A DNA stretch of 64,000 nucleotides from positions 1-64,000 of the forward strand of contig JBEKAY010000017.1 of assembly GCA_050015675.1 (NCBI GenBank), given 5' to 3'. The notes beneath the pieces are model-generated. The model saw only the letters and a list, made by a program, of their open reading frames with translations. It had not been told where the DNA came from and did no database searches. Below, one piece after another: positions 28,232-35,847 of this stretch. Position numbers and translations under genes: made by a program. How positions within the stretch are numbered: position 1 is the first letter of the stretch; the number at the start of each line of letters is the position of its first letter. This DNA is from Fen-1298 sp050015675 (lineage in GTDB: Bacteria; Bacteroidota; Ignavibacteria; UBA10030).

Positions 28232-28300
28232 GTTTGGTAATCAACTTCTCATTTCAAGCAATTCCTATCTTCAGATAAAATAAAAAATGTTGGAATATCG

Positions 28301-28834
28301 ATGAACAAAGTAATAACAATTTTCGGCAGTTCACGTCCGAGAGAGGGCGACAAAGAATATCAATTAGCATACGAAGTTGGAAAACAACTCTCGCTCGCCG
28401 GTTTTACTGTATGCAATGGTGGATTCGGCGGCATTATGGAAGCATCAGCTCGCGGCGCAAAAGAGGCAGGCGGCAAGACCATCGGAGTAACTTTCAATAT
28501 TAAAAGCGGTGCGGCAAATTCCTGGATTGACGAAAATATTCATGTCCCTGCGTTAATCGACCGGATGATGAAGCTTGTGAAATTGGGCGATGCATACGTT
28601 GTGTTGAAAGGCGGAACCGGAACATTGCTCGAACTTGCTGCCGTGTGGGAATTTATCAACAAAGGTTTGCTTGCCGAGAAACCGATTGTGATTATCGGAG
28701 ACTTTTGGCAAAATGTTGTGGAGACGTTGCGCGAAGAATTGTTGTGGGAAGGTGCAGGCGATTGCACAAAATTCATCCATAGTTCTTCGTCACCGGAAGA
28801 ATGCGCTTCATTTTTAAAACAGCAGCTTATCTAA
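28301..28834 (+). CDS. LOG-family nucleotide-binding protein
   Basis: The 177-residue product begins ITIFGSSRPREGDKEY and contains GGFGGIMEASARGAKEAGG and KGGTGTLLELAAVWEF, the latter matching the PGGxGTxxE phosphoribohydrolase motif of LOG (lonely guy) proteins. These release the base from nucleoside monophosphates; many bacterial members are mis-labelled lysine decarboxylases. The first Gly of PGG is preceded by Lys instead of Pro, a common variation. It is the last core gene before the accessory region. Its stop codon abuts the 86-bp repeat at 28835. Confidence 0.8.
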   Translation: MNKVITIFGSSRPREGDKEYQLAYEVGKQLSLAGFTVCNGGFGGIMEASARGAKEAGGKTIGVTFNIKSGAANSWIDENIHVPALIDRMMKLVKLGDAYVVLKGGTGTLLELAAVWEFINKGLLAEKPIVIIGDFWQNVVETLREELLWEGAGDCTKFIHSSSSPEECASFLKQQLI

Positions 28835-28920
28835 TTTATTCAGTTTGGAGGGAGTTCCAACTCCCGACCTTAACCAATAAACATCTCATCGTTCGAGAGA
28901 ACATCTCCCTCACAACTTAG
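28835..28920. repeat. 86-bp dispersed repeat, copy 1
   Basis: The sequence from TTTATTCAGTT to CAACTTAG is repeated at 32073-32158 with few differences. It contains GGGAGTT-CC-AACTCCC and GTTC-GAGA-GAAC, so it can form two hairpins in tandem. Both copies end exactly with CAACTTAG, after which the flanks diverge. Here the right boundary is also the left edge of the group II intron relic. Confidence 0.75.
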
Positions 28921-29328
28921 GAGACATTCAACTATCTTGGGTTCACACACTTCAACGACAAAACACGGAAAGGTGGATATAAAGTTGGACGCAAGACGGA
29001 CAAAGCACGATACACACGAGCAATAAAAAGCATAAACCAATGGCTTAAAGCCACAAGGAATATGCTAAAGATACAAGAACTATGGAAATTGCTTGCGATG
29101 AAACTACGAGGACACTTTCAATATTATGGCGTCAGTGGAAACTATCGAGGAATACTACGGTATTACAAGCAGGCGTGTGTAATAGTGAAAAAGTGGCTAA
29201 ATCGGAGAAGTCAGAAACGTTCATTCAACTGGGTGGAGATGAATGAATATTTTCTTCGATATCCACTACCTCAACCAAAGATACATCACAACTTCTATAC
29301 ATGTTTTTGTTTTGACCATTTGAAGTGA
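28921..29328 (+). pseudogene. Group II intron maturase, C-terminal remnant
   Basis: In one frame from 28921 the DNA reads ETFNYLGFTHFNDKTRKGG, then a basic helical stretch, then KLRGHFQYYGV and WLNRRSQKRSFNWVEMNEYF, ending at 29328. FLGFTH, KLRGHxQYYGV and WLNRRSQxxSFxW are hallmarks of the thumb/X domain of group II intron reverse transcriptases. The fingers, palm and YADD active site are absent, and an in-frame TAG precedes the remnant, so the gene is a truncated relic. The intron's RNA 3' domain follows at 29341. Confidence 0.9.
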
Positions 29329-29340
29329 GTTTTGATAAAG

Positions 29341-29398
29341 GAGCCGTATGCGGGAAAACCGCACGTACGGTTCTGTGAGGGCTGTAGTGCTTCTCACA
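29341..29398 (+). ncRNA. Group II intron domains V and VI
   Basis: GAGCCGTATGCGG-GAAA-ACCGCACGTACGGTTC (29341-29373) folds as the conserved domain V hairpin. It has the GAGCCGTAT / GTACGGTTC pairing and a GAAA tetraloop. It is followed by a second hairpin with TGTGAG (29374-29379) and CTCACA (29393-29398) stems, consistent with domain VI. The 5' half of the intron (domain I) is missing, so splicing cannot occur. The intron end lies about 40 bases before the next ORF. Confidence 0.85.
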
Positions 29399-29440
29399 TT
29401 TAATATTTAGTTGACTATAATATTTTAAGGAGATATACAT

Positions 29441-30289
29441 ATGGCTACTCGACAAACTGTTAAAGATAGGAAATCGGCAGGGCACTATCAACAATGGAGG
29501 CTCCAAACGGGCACAGCACTAGGAGAAACAGATGACTCATGGGTTTTTTGCTTAGCAGTAAACAAAGATTTATTTGCTATCAAAAAAAGTAATACTGAAA
29601 CTCATTCTACTGAGGTTCATATATTTACTCGAGCAAGTAACTATCAACGATTTTCGCCTTTTATAAGCACAGCACTAGGAGAAACAGATGACTCATGGGT
29701 TTTTTGTTTAGCAGCAAATAGAGATTTATTTGCTATCAAAAAAAGTAATACAGATACTCATACTACTGAGGTCCATATACTTACTGCCGCAAGTAACTAT
29801 CAACAATTTAAGGTCCGTATAGGCACAGCACTAGGAGAAACAGATGCCTCATGGGTTTTTTGTTTAGGAGGAATAGGAATGAGAGATTTATTTGCTATCC
29901 ATAAAAGTGGTACAGAAACTCATACTACCGAGGTCCATGTACTTAGTGCCGCAAGCAATTATCAAGAATTTAGCTTACATACGGGCACAGCACTAGGAGA
30001 AACAGACGCCATATTTGATTTTTGCTTATCACAAAATGGTGATTTATTTGCTATCCAAAAAAGTGGTACAGATACTCATTCTACTGAGCTTCATATAATG
30101 GCTGGCGATACTCAGTATCAACAATGGAGGCTACAAACGGGTACAGCACTAGGAGAAACAGATGCCATATTTGTTTTTTGTTTAGCATCATACAGCGGTT
30201 CAGCAACATACGGAGATTTATTTGCTATCCAAAAAAGTGGTACAGATACTCGTTCTACTGAGCTTCATATACTAGCCGCCGAAGTATAA
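29441..30289 (+). CDS. Five-repeat propeller-like protein (FG-GAP/VCBS-related)
   Basis: The 282-residue product has no signal peptide and consists of five repeats of about 52 residues. Each reads roughly YQxFxLxTGTALGETD, then xxWVFCLA, then DLFAIKKSxTxTHTTEVHIL. The period is also exact in DNA: ACAGCACTAGG recurs at 29513, 29669, 29825, 29987 and 30143. Related repeats in secreted actinobacterial and other proteins carry an Asp-rich DxDGDG loop before DLxAIKKS; here it is shortened to xNKD or xNRD, so calcium binding is probably lost. A beta-propeller, perhaps a lectin, is the best guess. The leader has AAGGAG eight bases before the ATG. The gene is AT-rich compared with the core genes. It follows the intron remnant and precedes an attC-like fold, as a mobile cassette would. 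Confidence 0.65.
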   Translation: MATRQTVKDRKSAGHYQQWRLQTGTALGETDDSWVFCLAVNKDLFAIKKSNTETHSTEVHIFTRASNYQRFSPFISTALGETDDSWVFCLAANRDLFAIKKSNTDTHTTEVHILTAASNYQQFKVRIGTALGETDASWVFCLGGIGMRDLFAIHKSGTETHTTEVHVLSAASNYQEFSLHTGTALGETDAIFDFCLSQNGDLFAIQKSGTDTHSTELHIMAGDTQYQQWRLQTGTALGETDAIFVFCLASYSGSATYGDLFAIQKSGTDTRSTELHILAAEV

Positions 30290-30291
30290 TT

Positions 30292-30353
30292 CCGGGCCGT
30301 GCCCGGCGACTATTATACAAAAGGCGAGCAAAGCGTTAAGCCTTTTGTATAAT
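30292..30353 (+). terminator. Two hairpins after the propeller gene
   Basis: CCGGGC-CGT-GCCCGG (30292-30306) is followed by ATTATACAAAAGGC (30312-30325) and its perfect reverse complement (30340-30353), separated by 14 bases. They start two bases after the stop codon. No T-run follows, so termination is plausible but not certain; the second hairpin could be part of a recombination site. Confidence 0.45.
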
Positions 30354-30487
30354 TTAAGACTAAAAGCAATATACTGCGTCCTACATTTGAGACAAGAAAA
30401 TCTGAAAGAATCACTAACTGATAGGAAAAATTATAATTTTCTTGAAAAAATGTAAAGGAAAATCTCCAAACCTATCGCGCGAATTGC

Positions 30488-30643
30488 AGACAACGTGTGC
30501 GAAAACAATGCTGCTCCGTTGCGAGCTAATAATTTCAATTTCTCGCGAAGCAACGGGGTAGAGCGAACTCAATAGAGTTCGCTTATAAAGATTTCGCACC
30601 AGATATTTAAATAATGTGAGCGTCATTGTTTTTCGCTGTTAGC
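30488..30643. repeat. attC-like nested inverted repeat
   Basis: GCGAAAACAATG (30499-30510) pairs with CATTGTTTTTCGC (30624-30636), leaving one extra T. Just outside them, CAAC (30491-30494) faces GTTAG. Inside lie CCGTTGC/GCAACGG (30516-30522, 30550-30556) and a perfect hairpin GCGAACTC-AATA-GAGTTCGC (30563-30582). The layout of outer AAC/GTT core sites, inner long arms with an unpaired base, and a structured loop is that of an integron attC site. The size (about 155 bases) is at the upper end for attC. An alternative outer pairing, GTGCGAAA/TTTCGCAC (30497-30504, 30592-30599), is possible. Core heptamers are only loosely canonical. Confidence 0.4.
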
Positions 30644-30784
30644 TGGCGTTTGCATAACGCTGAACCCTGCATTGCTTATGAGCCGATGTTAGGTGCTGGC
30701 CATTTATAGTTATTTAGTTTACTCGAATATACTAAATCTTTATAAACGTTATGTTGTCGATTCAAGGTGCGACTGGGCGCGACG

Positions 30785-30856
30785 GGCAGAAAGGCTCTTT
30801 GCGTTTTTTTTGGCGTGAAGACTCCCGTGTGAGGGCAAAAACGCAATGTGACTGCC
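30785..30856. repeat. Long imperfect hairpin
   Basis: GGCAG (30785-30789) pairs with CTGCC (30852-30856), and TTGCGTTTTT (30799-30808) pairs perfectly with AAAAACGCAA (30837-30846). Unpaired bases lie between the two stems. It could be a folded RNA, a terminator or a recombination-site remnant. Confidence 0.5.
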
Positions 30857-30995
30857 TGCGAAGGGATGGGAGCTTTGGTTTTATGTGTCTTAATATCGAG
30901 AAATAGAATCTGTCAATTGAGAAATGATGCCTCATGCCTAAGATACTTAGGATCTGCTATTAAAGAAAGTTTAAATACCTTGTTTAATATTGTAT

Positions 30996-31979
30996 TTATT
31001 CATTGAACACTTTACTGATCTTTGATACAGAATATATAAAGAAATATCCGGCAGTTTTATCGGCAGGTTCAATGTTAGTCGGTAGGTTGGTTGGTATTCT
31101 TAATTGATCATAGATATTATCATTATTAAATAGGTTGTTGCCGCTGGTGTTGTTAGTGGTATTGTTATCAAATATTTTTAAAAAGCCGACTTGATCGTCG
31201 GTAAAATTAAAACAAATAAAGCTTATGGTATCGTTATTTTTGACCGCTGAAGGAGGCAATACAAAAAAAGATCTATAGCTAATTACTGAATCGGGATAAA
31301 GAACTTTGGGCACTTTAATATAAACTTTAAAACTTGCAAATGGCCCGGATCCTGTTCTATCTGTAATTGTTACATAACGGATAAAATTATTGACTAAAAT
31401 AGATTGATACACATAACCGGGACCATCGAAAAATAATTTATAATACGCTAAATTAATTACTTTCGGACCATCACCAGTATATCCACGATAAGACAACAAG
31501 GAATCAAATTTAATTGGTACAGGCAATAAACTATTTGCTGTGTATGAATCAATTTTTCCATCTTCATCAATATCAATATTTGTTATAGACAAAGTATAGT
31601 TATGTCCACCTTTACCTCCAACCTTGCCTAGTGTTTGATATAATCCAAGCGTGTCTTTGTTTTCTATGTAATCGAATGTTTCTATGCCGTCAGTTACATA
31701 TATTTTTGCACCTGAAACAATTGTTTGGGGTTTGCCAGTAATAAGGCTCCCTGAACAATATAATCTTATACTGTGAACAACTGTATCATTTGTAAATTCG
31801 CCATCAACCAGTAATCGTTTATCGTTTGTTTTAATTTCAATACTCAAATCCTGTTCGCACGAGCTGAAAAGAATAACTAATGATAAAAGACAGAAACAAA
31901 GAAGTAAATTATTAATATGATATTTTCCTTCTGTATTGTAGATATATTTTTGAAACATCTTGATGCGATACAGGATCAT
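30996..31979 (-). CDS. DUF4249 lipoprotein, downstream paralogue
   Basis: The 327-residue product has a long N-terminal leader ending in a lipobox (VILFSSCEQDL, Cys at about residue 41), so it is anchored to a membrane. The body matches DUF4249, a Bacteroidota family found beside TonB-dependent receptors: LLVDGEFTNDTVVHSIRLYCSG, GAKIYVTDG, LGLYQTLGKVGGKGGHNYTLSI. It is strongly similar to the gene at 32211-33197 over the first 170 residues and at the very end, but the middle (about 180-290) has diverged, suggesting different ligands. The first ATG overlaps the stop of a TonB-receptor 3' relic. It is the last gene of the minus-strand FecR/TonB/DUF4249 block. Confidence 0.85.
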   Translation of the reverse strand: MILYRIKMFQKYIYNTEGKYHINNLLLCFCLLSLVILFSSCEQDLSIEIKTNDKRLLVDGEFTNDTVVHSIRLYCSGSLITGKPQTIVSGAKIYVTDGIETFDYIENKDTLGLYQTLGKVGGKGGHNYTLSITNIDIDEDGKIDSYTANSLLPVPIKFDSLLSYRGYTGDGPKVINLAYYKLFFDGPGYVYQSILVNNFIRYVTITDRTGSGPFASFKVYIKVPKVLYPDSVISYRSFFVLPPSAVKNNDTISFICFNFTDDQVGFLKIFDNNTTNNTSGNNLFNNDNIYDQLRIPTNLPTNIEPADKTAGYFFIYSVSKISKVFNE

Positions 31980-32065
31980 ACAGTTTTCGGAAAATAAAAA
32001 TTAAAACAATACGATACAGACGGTACAAAACCTAACATAGATACACCTTTAGCATTTATAATGCT
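31976..32065 (-). pseudogene. Relic of the TonB-receptor 3' end
   Basis: Read on the minus strand, this spacer gives SIINAKGVSMLGFVPSVSYCFNF, nearly identical to the real receptor C-terminus (NIINAKGVSMLGIIPSVSYRFNF) at 33205. The original stop is lost, and the frame continues to a TGA overlapping the ATG of the DUF4249 gene. The DNA shares ACCTAACATAGATACACC and neighbouring bases with the receptor. It shows that the duplicated unit was the receptor 3' end plus DUF4249. Confidence 0.9.
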
Positions 32066-32072
32066 GTGATTA

Positions 32073-32158
32073 AATTATTCAGTTGGGAAGGAGTTCTACT
32101 CCCGACCTTAACCAATAAACATCTCATCGTTCGAGAGAACATCTCCCTCGCAACTTAG
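32073..32158. repeat. 86-bp dispersed repeat, copy 2
   Basis: This copy matches 28835-28920, including CCCGACCTTAACCAATAAAC and the shared end CAACTTAG. The first hairpin is altered here (GGGAAGGAGTTCTACTCCC). It lies between the DUF4249 gene at 32211 and the receptor relic, so it entered after or during the duplication. Confidence 0.75.
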
Positions 32159-32210
32159 CATTCTAAAATTACTGCTTCGCATTTTCAATTCGAGTGTCTG
32201 GCTTGACGTG

Positions 32211-33197
32211 TTATTTTAAAGATTCATTGAATACTTTACTAATCTTTGATACAGAATAAACGAAGAAATACCCGGCAGCTTTATCGGCAGGTTCAATATT
32301 AGTCGATAGGTTAGTTGGTATTTTTAATTGGTCATACATATTATCTTGAAATAGATCGCCGCTATTGGTATTATTATCAAATTCTTTTAAGAATTCATAT
32401 TGATCTTTATTAAAGTTAAGGCCAACAATACAGATAGTATCTCCTTCATTTACCTTCGTGTCTCGTGGTTCTATTGGAGAATATGCAAGCCCATGTGCAA
32501 TTGATCCAGGAGTATTCACCTTTATAGTTCTAAATTCCAGTTCATTTGTGGTAAGTTCTCCACTTCCAAGTCTATCGGTTAAAGTGTAAAACGCTTTATT
32601 ATTTACTATAAAATAATTAAATAAATAGTCTGGCCCATTATAAAATGTAGTATAGTATCCATTATTACTTACAGTACCTTCAATCCTGTCACCATTCATG
32701 CCATAATAGGATGCCATTGAGTCAAATTTAACCGGTACAGGCATTAAACATTTTGCTGTGTATGAATCCATTTTTCCATCATTATCAATATCAATATTTG
32801 TAATAGATAAAGAATAAATATGTCCTCCCTTACCGCCAACTTTGCCCACTGTTTGATATAAACCAAGCGTGTCTTTATTTTCAATGTAATCGAATGTTTC
32901 TATGCCGTCAGTTACAAATATTTTAGCTCCCGAAACAATTGTTTGGGGTTTGCCTGTAATAAGGCTCCCTGAACAATATAATCTGATGCTATGAACAACA
33001 GTCTCATTTGTAAATTCGCCGTCAACCAGTAATCGTTTATCGTTTGTTTTAATTTCAATATTCAGATCCTGTTCGCACGAGCTGAAAAGGAAGGCTACTA
33101 GTATGAGACAGGAACAATGAAGAATATTTTTGATAGAAATTATTCTTTTTGTATTGGAGAAATATTTTTGAAACATCAAGTGGTGATACAGTATCAT
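32211..33197 (-). CDS. DUF4249 lipoprotein, upstream paralogue
   Basis: The 328-residue lipoprotein has a leader ending LFSSCEQDLNIEIKT (Cys at about residue 41) and the full DUF4249 body (LVDGEFTNETVVHSIRLYCSGSL, IYSLSITNIDIDNDGKMDSYTA). It starts seven bases after the TonB-receptor stop, so the two are co-transcribed and probably co-operate at the outer membrane. DUF4249 proteins are thought to be surface partners of such receptors; the ligand is unknown. Its end (IPTNLSTNIEPADKAAGYFFVYSVSKISKVFNESLK) is almost identical to that of its paralogue, while the middle differs. Confidence 0.85.
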   Translation of the reverse strand: MILYHHLMFQKYFSNTKRIISIKNILHCSCLILVAFLFSSCEQDLNIEIKTNDKRLLVDGEFTNETVVHSIRLYCSGSLITGKPQTIVSGAKIFVTDGIETFDYIENKDTLGLYQTVGKVGGKGGHIYSLSITNIDIDNDGKMDSYTAKCLMPVPVKFDSMASYYGMNGDRIEGTVSNNGYYTTFYNGPDYLFNYFIVNNKAFYTLTDRLGSGELTTNELEFRTIKVNTPGSIAHGLAYSPIEPRDTKVNEGDTICIVGLNFNKDQYEFLKEFDNNTNSGDLFQDNMYDQLKIPTNLSTNIEPADKAAGYFFVYSVSKISKVFNESLK

Positions 33198-33204
33198 ATA
33201 GTTT

Positions 33205-35847
33205 TCAGAAATTAAAACGATACGAAACAGAAGGTATAATACCTAACATAGATACACCTTTAGCATTTATAATGTTGGGATTATCTTGCGAAGGAACAAA
33301 ATTGACATATTGAATATTGGCGTGATATAGTACATTGATAATGGAAATGTTCCATTCGCTATGATAGCGTTTGCCGGGAGTCTGTTCGCTTTTAATGGTA
33401 AGGCTCATATCAAGCCTTTGATATGGTGGCAAACGATAATCATTTCGATTAGAATATCCCGTCAATGCTTTACCCCATAACTCCATTACATAGATAGGAA
33501 TAGTAGTAACCTGACCACTTTGATATCTGAAATTGGTTGAAATTGTAACTCGTTCTGAGATCGCACAATTTAAGAATAAATCGAACGTGTGTGGCTTATC
33601 GAAAGGTGAAAGATACGTTTGCCCGGAATTAATATCGGGTATTGTACGATAGCTTCGTGCATAGGTATAACTGACAAAACCATTTATTTTTTCGAAATAG
33701 CTTTTGAGCATCAGTTCTGTACCATACGAATAGCCGCTGCCTGTTCGCAATTGTTCTTCAAAATTATAACTGGTTTTATTAATGGTATACGTTGAGCTAT
33801 TTTCCAGAAAGGTTGCACCGTCTTTGTAATCAATAATATTGTTCATGTCTTTATAGTAGCCCTCAATACTTGCTTCTAATAAATTATCTGAAAAATAGTG
33901 TATATACCCTAGGCTGTATTGCGATGCTGTTTGTGGTTTTATATTATTGTCTGAAGGAAACCAAATATCGAGAGGCCCTCCGCCATTTGTTTTCATAAGC
34001 AATTGGTCCTGTTGGGTTGTGTATGTATAACTAGCTTTGAAGGATGAATTTTCAGATACCCTGTAATTAATGCCAAGCCTTGGTTCAACACTGTACGAAT
34101 TTGCATAGGTTTTGTTTTGGGCAACATAAAATGAATCGGCTACCTGATAATTCTGTAAATCATAAACCCAATGTCCACCGATATTTTGATATAAACTTGC
34201 CCGTAGTCCATATTTAAAAGATAAATCTTCGGATATTTTTTGTTGGTTCGAAAAATACAACGCATGTTCAAAAACGCCCTGTTCAGAAACAATCCTATTG
34301 CTGAATGGCTCCGATTGTGTAATGTTGCCAATGGCTGTTTCATTGCCTTCTAATTTACCGGGCATGAAATCCTTATACGTCGTTGATGCGCCAAAATCAA
34401 TTGTGTTATTATTATTCAGATAATAATTATATTCTGCTTTCAAAGTAATTTGTTTGATCCCTGAGTTCCAACTATAATCTATAGAACTGTTGCCACTGGA
34501 AGAATTATAAGCGTCAGAGTATTTGTAATTACTATAGATAAAGGAAACGTTGCTAAAAAGGTCTGGATTGTAAATATGGTTCCAACGTGCAGACATTGTG
34601 TTGTTATGATAATTGGCATTCAAACCTATCGTAGCATTGTCGTTACCAATGTATGAAGAAATATAAATTCGGTTTTGGGGATCAATTATTGCATTGAGTT
34701 TGCAGTTTAAGTCGTAAAACGTTAAATCAACATTAGAATTTACGAGTTTATAAAGCCAGCTTAAATATGAAACTTTCCCCGATACAATAAAAGAAGCACG
34801 GTCATTAACAAGAGGCCCTTCGACACTTAAATCGGAACAAATAATTCCTAATCCTCCTGCCACGTTATAATTTTGCATATTTCCATCTTTAAGCCTTATG
34901 TCAACTAACGAGGACAAACGTCCACCATAATTCGCGGGGATGTCACCCTTGTAAATACTTATATCTTTTATAGCATCATTATTAAATACAGAGAAAAAGC
35001 CCATCAAGTGCGAAATTTGAAAAACAGGTGCATCATCTAGTAAAAAAAGGTTTTGGTCAATGCTGCCTCCTCTTACACTAATTCCTGTGCTCCTTTCATT
35101 TGCTGCCTGAATGCCCGGCAGTATTTGCAGCGAACGCATAACATCAGGCTCGCCCAGCAATACAGGTAGTGCTTTAACATCCTTATTGGTCATGGCCATT
35201 TGTCCCATTTGTGGTCGTAATAATTGGACCTCGTAATTAGAACCAGTAACGGTAACTTCATCTACTTTAAATGGCTGAGATGTACTCAGTTTTATTATTA
35301 TCGTTGTGTCTTTATTTATTATAAGGCTTATAGATTGGTCAACATAACCAAGGTAGCGGGCGAGAATGTTGCAGTCACCTTCATTCTGTGTGAGGTTAAA
35401 GTATCCAAAAGCGTTTGTTGTGACACCTTTTTTGCTTACAGAATCAAATACATAACATCCAATTAATTTTTCACCACTTTCTTTATCTTGTACATAACCA
35501 TTTACAGAAAAAGTTTTTATCTTTTGCGAAAATACCGGTGAAGGAGTAGAAAGAATAATTTGATTGCCCCGCCGGATCCACTTGAGCGCAGTTCCGCGCA
35601 GAACAGAACCAAGAGCTTCGTTAAATCCGCACTCGCGGCAAGAAGCAGAGATTTCTTTTCCTTCGATGTCCTCATCGAGATAGACAATGGATTCCGAATA
35701 CCATTTCATAAGCGAATCCAGTGAACTCCTCAAGGGCAATTGCCTCCAGTGGAATGAAGCACGCTCCTCTCTGTTCTGCGCCATGCTGTTCCAGGTCACT
35801 GAAACAACAGACAGAACGCTAATATATAATATAAGTGCCCGCTTCAT
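33205..35847 (-). CDS. TonB-dependent receptor with STN domain
   Basis: The 880-residue outer-membrane receptor has a signal peptide (LILYISVLSVVSVTWNSMAQ). An STN signalling domain follows (about 30-105, FHWRQLPLRSSLDSLMKWYSESIVY), then a carboxypeptidase-like regulatory domain (115-200, VNGYVQDKESGEKLIGCYVFD). The plug (about 210-330) contains PVLLGEPDVMRSLQILPGIQ and GISVRGGSIDQNLFLLDDAPV. The beta-barrel ends at an aromatic terminal residue (SVSYRFNF). An STN domain indicates signalling through FecR to a sigma factor. The gene overlaps fecR by 29 bases upstream and precedes a DUF4249 gene. The cognate sigma factor is probably the one at 39226. The substrate cannot be read. Confidence 0.93.
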   Translation of the reverse strand: MKRALILYISVLSVVSVTWNSMAQNREERASFHWRQLPLRSSLDSLMKWYSESIVYLDEDIEGKEISASCRECGFNEALGSVLRGTALKWIRRGNQIILSTPSPVFSQKIKTFSVNGYVQDKESGEKLIGCYVFDSVSKKGVTTNAFGYFNLTQNEGDCNILARYLGYVDQSISLIINKDTTIIIKLSTSQPFKVDEVTVTGSNYEVQLLRPQMGQMAMTNKDVKALPVLLGEPDVMRSLQILPGIQAANERSTGISVRGGSIDQNLFLLDDAPVFQISHLMGFFSVFNNDAIKDISIYKGDIPANYGGRLSSLVDIRLKDGNMQNYNVAGGLGIICSDLSVEGPLVNDRASFIVSGKVSYLSWLYKLVNSNVDLTFYDLNCKLNAIIDPQNRIYISSYIGNDNATIGLNANYHNNTMSARWNHIYNPDLFSNVSFIYSNYKYSDAYNSSSGNSSIDYSWNSGIKQITLKAEYNYYLNNNNTIDFGASTTYKDFMPGKLEGNETAIGNITQSEPFSNRIVSEQGVFEHALYFSNQQKISEDLSFKYGLRASLYQNIGGHWVYDLQNYQVADSFYVAQNKTYANSYSVEPRLGINYRVSENSSFKASYTYTTQQDQLLMKTNGGGPLDIWFPSDNNIKPQTASQYSLGYIHYFSDNLLEASIEGYYKDMNNIIDYKDGATFLENSSTYTINKTSYNFEEQLRTGSGYSYGTELMLKSYFEKINGFVSYTYARSYRTIPDINSGQTYLSPFDKPHTFDLFLNCAISERVTISTNFRYQSGQVTTIPIYVMELWGKALTGYSNRNDYRLPPYQRLDMSLTIKSEQTPGKRYHSEWNISIINVLYHANIQYVNFVPSQDNPNIINAKGVSMLGIIPSVSYRFNF

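Larger units (their letters stand above)
30290..30995. other. 706-bp gene-free, highly structured region
   Basis: This stretch contains a GC hairpin, a 14-bp inverted repeat, an attC-like nested fold (30488-30643) and a long hairpin at 30785-30856. A small minus-strand frame at 30414-30626 overlaps the fold and looks spurious. Nothing else in it looks coding. Confidence 0.55.

Noticed and set aside
29411..29421. TTGACTATAAT before the propeller gene as a promoter
   Set aside because: The two boxes are adjacent with no 16-18 base spacer, so they cannot form a normal promoter.
29513..30160. Regular 156-bp repeats considered as a CRISPR-like array
   Set aside because: The repeats are in frame within one protein-coding gene, and the intervening sequences are similar to each other instead of unique spacers.
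30414..30626. 70-codon minus-strand frame in the structured region
   Set aside because: It runs through the nested inverted repeat, has no ribosome site and no recognisable domain.
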